Assembly: GCA_017428105.1 (NCBI GenBank)
Contig: JAFRRM010000021.1
Coordinates: 1-32,355 of the forward strand
Direction: 5' to 3'
Length of the DNA stretch: 32,355 bases
DNA from: Lachnospiraceae bacterium
Lineage (GTDB): Bacteria > Bacillota > Clostridia > Lachnospirales > Lachnospiraceae
The position numbers were made by a program, and so were the translations under genes. The notes below the pieces were generated by a model that did not search any database, was not told where the DNA came from, and saw only the letters and a program-made list of their open reading frames with translations. Shown here piece after piece: positions 30,625 through 32,355 of this stretch. Position 1 is the stretch's first letter. Each line of letters starts with the position of its first letter.

Positions 30625-31317
30625 ATGAAAATACACGGCTTACAGAAAATGACCCTCCTTGACTACCCCGGCAAAGTCGCCTGCACCGTCTTCTTCGGCG
30701 GCTGTGACCTGCGTTGCCCGTTCTGTCACAACAGCGACCTGCTGGACGTAAACGCGCCGGCCGTCATGGAGGAGGAGGAACTGCTCTCCTTTCTGGAGAA
30801 GCGGCGCGGCCTGCTGGAAGGCGTCGCGCTGACCGGCGGCGAACCGCTGATGCGGCCGGACCTGGCGGAACTCTGCGAAAAGATCAAGGCGTTGGGCTAT
30901 CCCGTCAAACTGGATTCCAACGGATTCCGGCCTGCAAAGCTGCGGGACCTGATCGACCGCGGGCTGATCGATTACGTGGCCGTGGACATCAAGAACTCGC
31001 CCGCCCGCTATGCGGAGACCGCCGGCCGGCCCGGGCTGGATCTGACGCCGCTGTATGAGACCGTTTCCCTGCTGAAGGAAGGCCGTATCGATTACGAATT
31101 CCGCACCACGGTCGTCTCCGAATTCCATGACGATGATTCCTTCCCCGCCATCGGCGGACTGATCCGCGGCGCGCGGCGCTATTTCCTGCAGAAGTTCACG
31201 GACCGGGATTCCGTGCTCTTCGCCGGCCTGCACAGCCCGTCCCCGGAGGACATGAAGCGCTGGGCGGGCCTGGTGCGGCCTTACGTGGGCGAGGTCGGCC
31301 TGCGGGGCGTGGATTGA
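30625..31317 (+). CDS. nrdG: Anaerobic ribonucleotide reductase activating protein (radical SAM)
   Basis: NrdG uses S-adenosylmethionine and a 4Fe-4S cluster to generate the glycyl radical in NrdD. The 230-residue protein has the radical SAM motif Cys27-x3-Cys31-x2-Cys34 (GGCDLRCPFCHNS), the GGEPL motif (ALTGGEPLM) and VKLDSNGFRP. The Clostridial single-domain type (opening KMTLLDYPGKVA) also matches proteins annotated as NrdG2. I chose the ATG at 30625, with GAGG six bases upstream, over an earlier in-frame ATG at 30592 that lacks a binding site. It precedes nrdD with a separate promoter in between, and the matching regulatory sites tie the two together. Confidence 0.93.
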   Translation: MKIHGLQKMTLLDYPGKVACTVFFGGCDLRCPFCHNSDLLDVNAPAVMEEEELLSFLEKRRGLLEGVALTGGEPLMRPDLAELCEKIKALGYPVKLDSNGFRPAKLRDLIDRGLIDYVAVDIKNSPARYAETAGRPGLDLTPLYETVSLLKEGRIDYEFRTTVVSEFHDDDSFPAIGGLIRGARRYFLQKFTDRDSVLFAGLHSPSPEDMKRWAGLVRPYVGEVGLRGVD

Positions 31318-31357
31318 CGCGCCGCGCGGACATTTTTCTTCCCTCTGTGCCGCGAAA

Positions 31358-31428
31358 CCACAAGATGTAGTATTTTATGAGAAATATTTCAACCATATAT
31401 TGACACGGCCCGTTTCGGGTGCTACACT
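31358..31428 (+). promoter_or_regulatory. nrdD promoter with two NrdR-like boxes
   Basis: TTGACA (31400–31405) and TACACT (31423–31428) are 17 bp apart. NrdR-like boxes lie at 31358–31373 (12 of 16) and 31390–31405 (10 of 16), 32 bp apart; the second overlaps the -35. The 23 bases at 31353–31375 match those at 30549–30571 before nrdG at 21 positions. Confidence 0.75.
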
Positions 31429-31536
31429 GACAATTGCCTCGCATCCGCGGGGCATTGCGGCCCTTGCGCCATTTTTCCGGATCCGTCCGGTGAGTTAATA
31501 TCGTTAAAAGTATTCTGAAAAGGAGCAACAGAAGTC

Positions 31537-32355
31537 ATGTACCAGGTCGTCAAACGCGACGGCGAGATCGCCGAGTTTAATGTCCAGAAGATCAGCGCCG
31601 CCATCACCAAGGCTTTTGATGCCTTGAACAAACAGTACCACCCGAGCATCGTCGACATGCTGGCCCTCCGGGTCACGGCCGAATTCGAGCCGAAGATCAA
31701 AGACGGCAAGATCGCCGTGGAGGACATCCAGGACTGCGTCGAAAAAGTCCTGTCCGAAGCCGGCTACGCGGACGTGGCCAAGGCCTACATCCTGTACCGC
31801 AAGCAGCGTGAAAAAGTCCGGAACGTCAAGAGCGTTTTCCTGAACTATAAAGACATCGTGGACAACTACCTGCAGATCAACGACTGGCGCGTGAAGGAAA
31901 ACTCCACCGTCACGTATTCCGTGGGCGGCCTGATCCTGTCCAACTCCGGCGCCATCACCGCGAACTACTGGCTCTCCGAGATCTACGACCAGGAAGTCGC
32001 GGACGCGCACCGCAGCGCGGCCATCCACCTGCACGACCTGTCCATGCTGACCGGCTACTGCGCGGGCTGGAACTTGAAGCAGCTGATCCAGGAGGGCCTG
32101 GGCGGCATCCCGGGCAAGATCACGTCCTCTCCGGCCAAGCATCTGGCCACCCTGTGCAACCAGATGGTCAACTTCCTGGGCATCATGCAGAACGAGTGGG
32201 CCGGCGCCCAGGCGTTCTCCTCCTTCGACACCTATCTGGCCCCCTTCGTCAAGGCGGACAACCTGGACTATGAACAGGTGAAGAAGTGCATCGAGAGCTT
32301 CATCTACGGCGTCAACACCCCGTCCCGCTGGGGCACCCAGTCGCCCTTCTCCAAC
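31537..32355 (+). CDS. nrdD: Anaerobic ribonucleoside-triphosphate reductase, 3' part outside window
   Basis: The class III reductase makes dNTPs from NTPs without oxygen, using a glycyl radical installed by NrdG. The window holds the first 273 residues of about 700–780. Residues 1–90 form the ATP-cone (YQVVKRDGEIAEFNVQKISA and following), which sets overall activity by dATP/ATP. The reductase core begins with DNYLQINDWRVKENSTVTYS, and AAIHLHDLSMLTGYCAGWNL and YGVNTPSRWGTQSPFSN are typical of NrdD. AGGAG lies 11 bases before the ATG. The glycyl-radical C-terminus is beyond the edge. Confidence 0.97.
   Translation, partial: MYQVVKRDGEIAEFNVQKISAAITKAFDALNKQYHPSIVDMLALRVTAEFEPKIKDGKIAVEDIQDCVEKVLSEAGYADVAKAYILYRKQREKVRNVKSVFLNYKDIVDNYLQINDWRVKENSTVTYSVGGLILSNSGAITANYWLSEIYDQEVADAHRSAAIHLHDLSMLTGYCAGWNLKQLIQEGLGGIPGKITSSPAKHLATLCNQMVNFLGIMQNEWAGAQAFSSFDTYLAPFVKADNLDYEQVKKCIESFIYGVNTPSRWGTQSPFSN

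Overview
The window looks like chromosomal DNA from a GC-rich anaerobic Clostridia-type Firmicute (Eubacteriales, probably a gut or rumen organism). The evidence is the gene set: Asp23/Gls24–NusB–DXS, ATP-type PEP carboxykinase, Rex, an ABC-F ATPase, oxygen-independent ribonucleotide reductase, a Gram-positive LexA box, strong AGGAGG ribosome binding sites and sigma-A promoters. The species cannot be named from the sequence alone. I see no rRNA, tRNA, CRISPR array, transposase or phage gene. Every gap between genes is shorter than 300 bases.

Layout. 1–3667 (minus): asp23-like, nusB and the 5' part of dxs form one cluster, with pckA just upstream. 3825–4214 (+): a small HTH regulator, closed by a terminator it shares with the next minus-strand block. 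4312–12757 (minus): nine consecutive genes, in transcription order a NagA-like protein, two TatA-type proteins, TatC, a Tat-exported lipoprotein gamma-glutamyltransferase, a DUF6305-like lipoprotein, a DctM-like permease, a 51-residue membrane protein and a membrane-anchored AstE/AspA-like zinc hydrolase. 12870–15473 (minus): a Sel1-repeat protein, a histidine kinase and a CitB-type response regulator. 15674–18241 (+): a threonine aldolase and glycogen synthase. 18480–23536 (minus): rex, alr, yebC and a large zinc-ribbon/DUF6273 membrane protein with a Thr/Pro-repeat stalk. 23702–25606 (+): ABC-F. 25623–27306 (minus): a LexA-controlled Y-family polymerase and its small YolD-like partner. 27389–30347 (minus): an AT-richer island of three lipoproteins, one membrane protein and one small soluble protein, none recognised. 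30625–end (+): nrdG and nrdD, each with its own promoter and NrdR-like boxes.

The most interesting part is 4.3–12.8 kb. The Tat translocase lies directly upstream of a protein with a textbook twin-arginine lipoprotein signal. That enzyme is followed by a surface lipoprotein, an ion-transporter-superfamily permease and a surface deacylase-like enzyme. I infer an envelope system that trims gamma-glutamyl or N-acyl amino-acid compounds outside the cell and imports the product. The wider gaps of the block carry strong hairpins, mostly without a U tract, which suggests graded expression from one transcript. The first gene is NagA-like in overall sequence but has lost nearly all metal and catalytic residues. 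The CitB-type two-component system next door is a candidate regulator.

Regulatory sequence is unusually readable here: a LexA box inside a consensus promoter spacer, a Rex-like operator over the -35 of rex, a 12-bp perfect inverted repeat between rex and the ABC-F gene, and near-identical NrdR-like sites at nrdG and nrdD.
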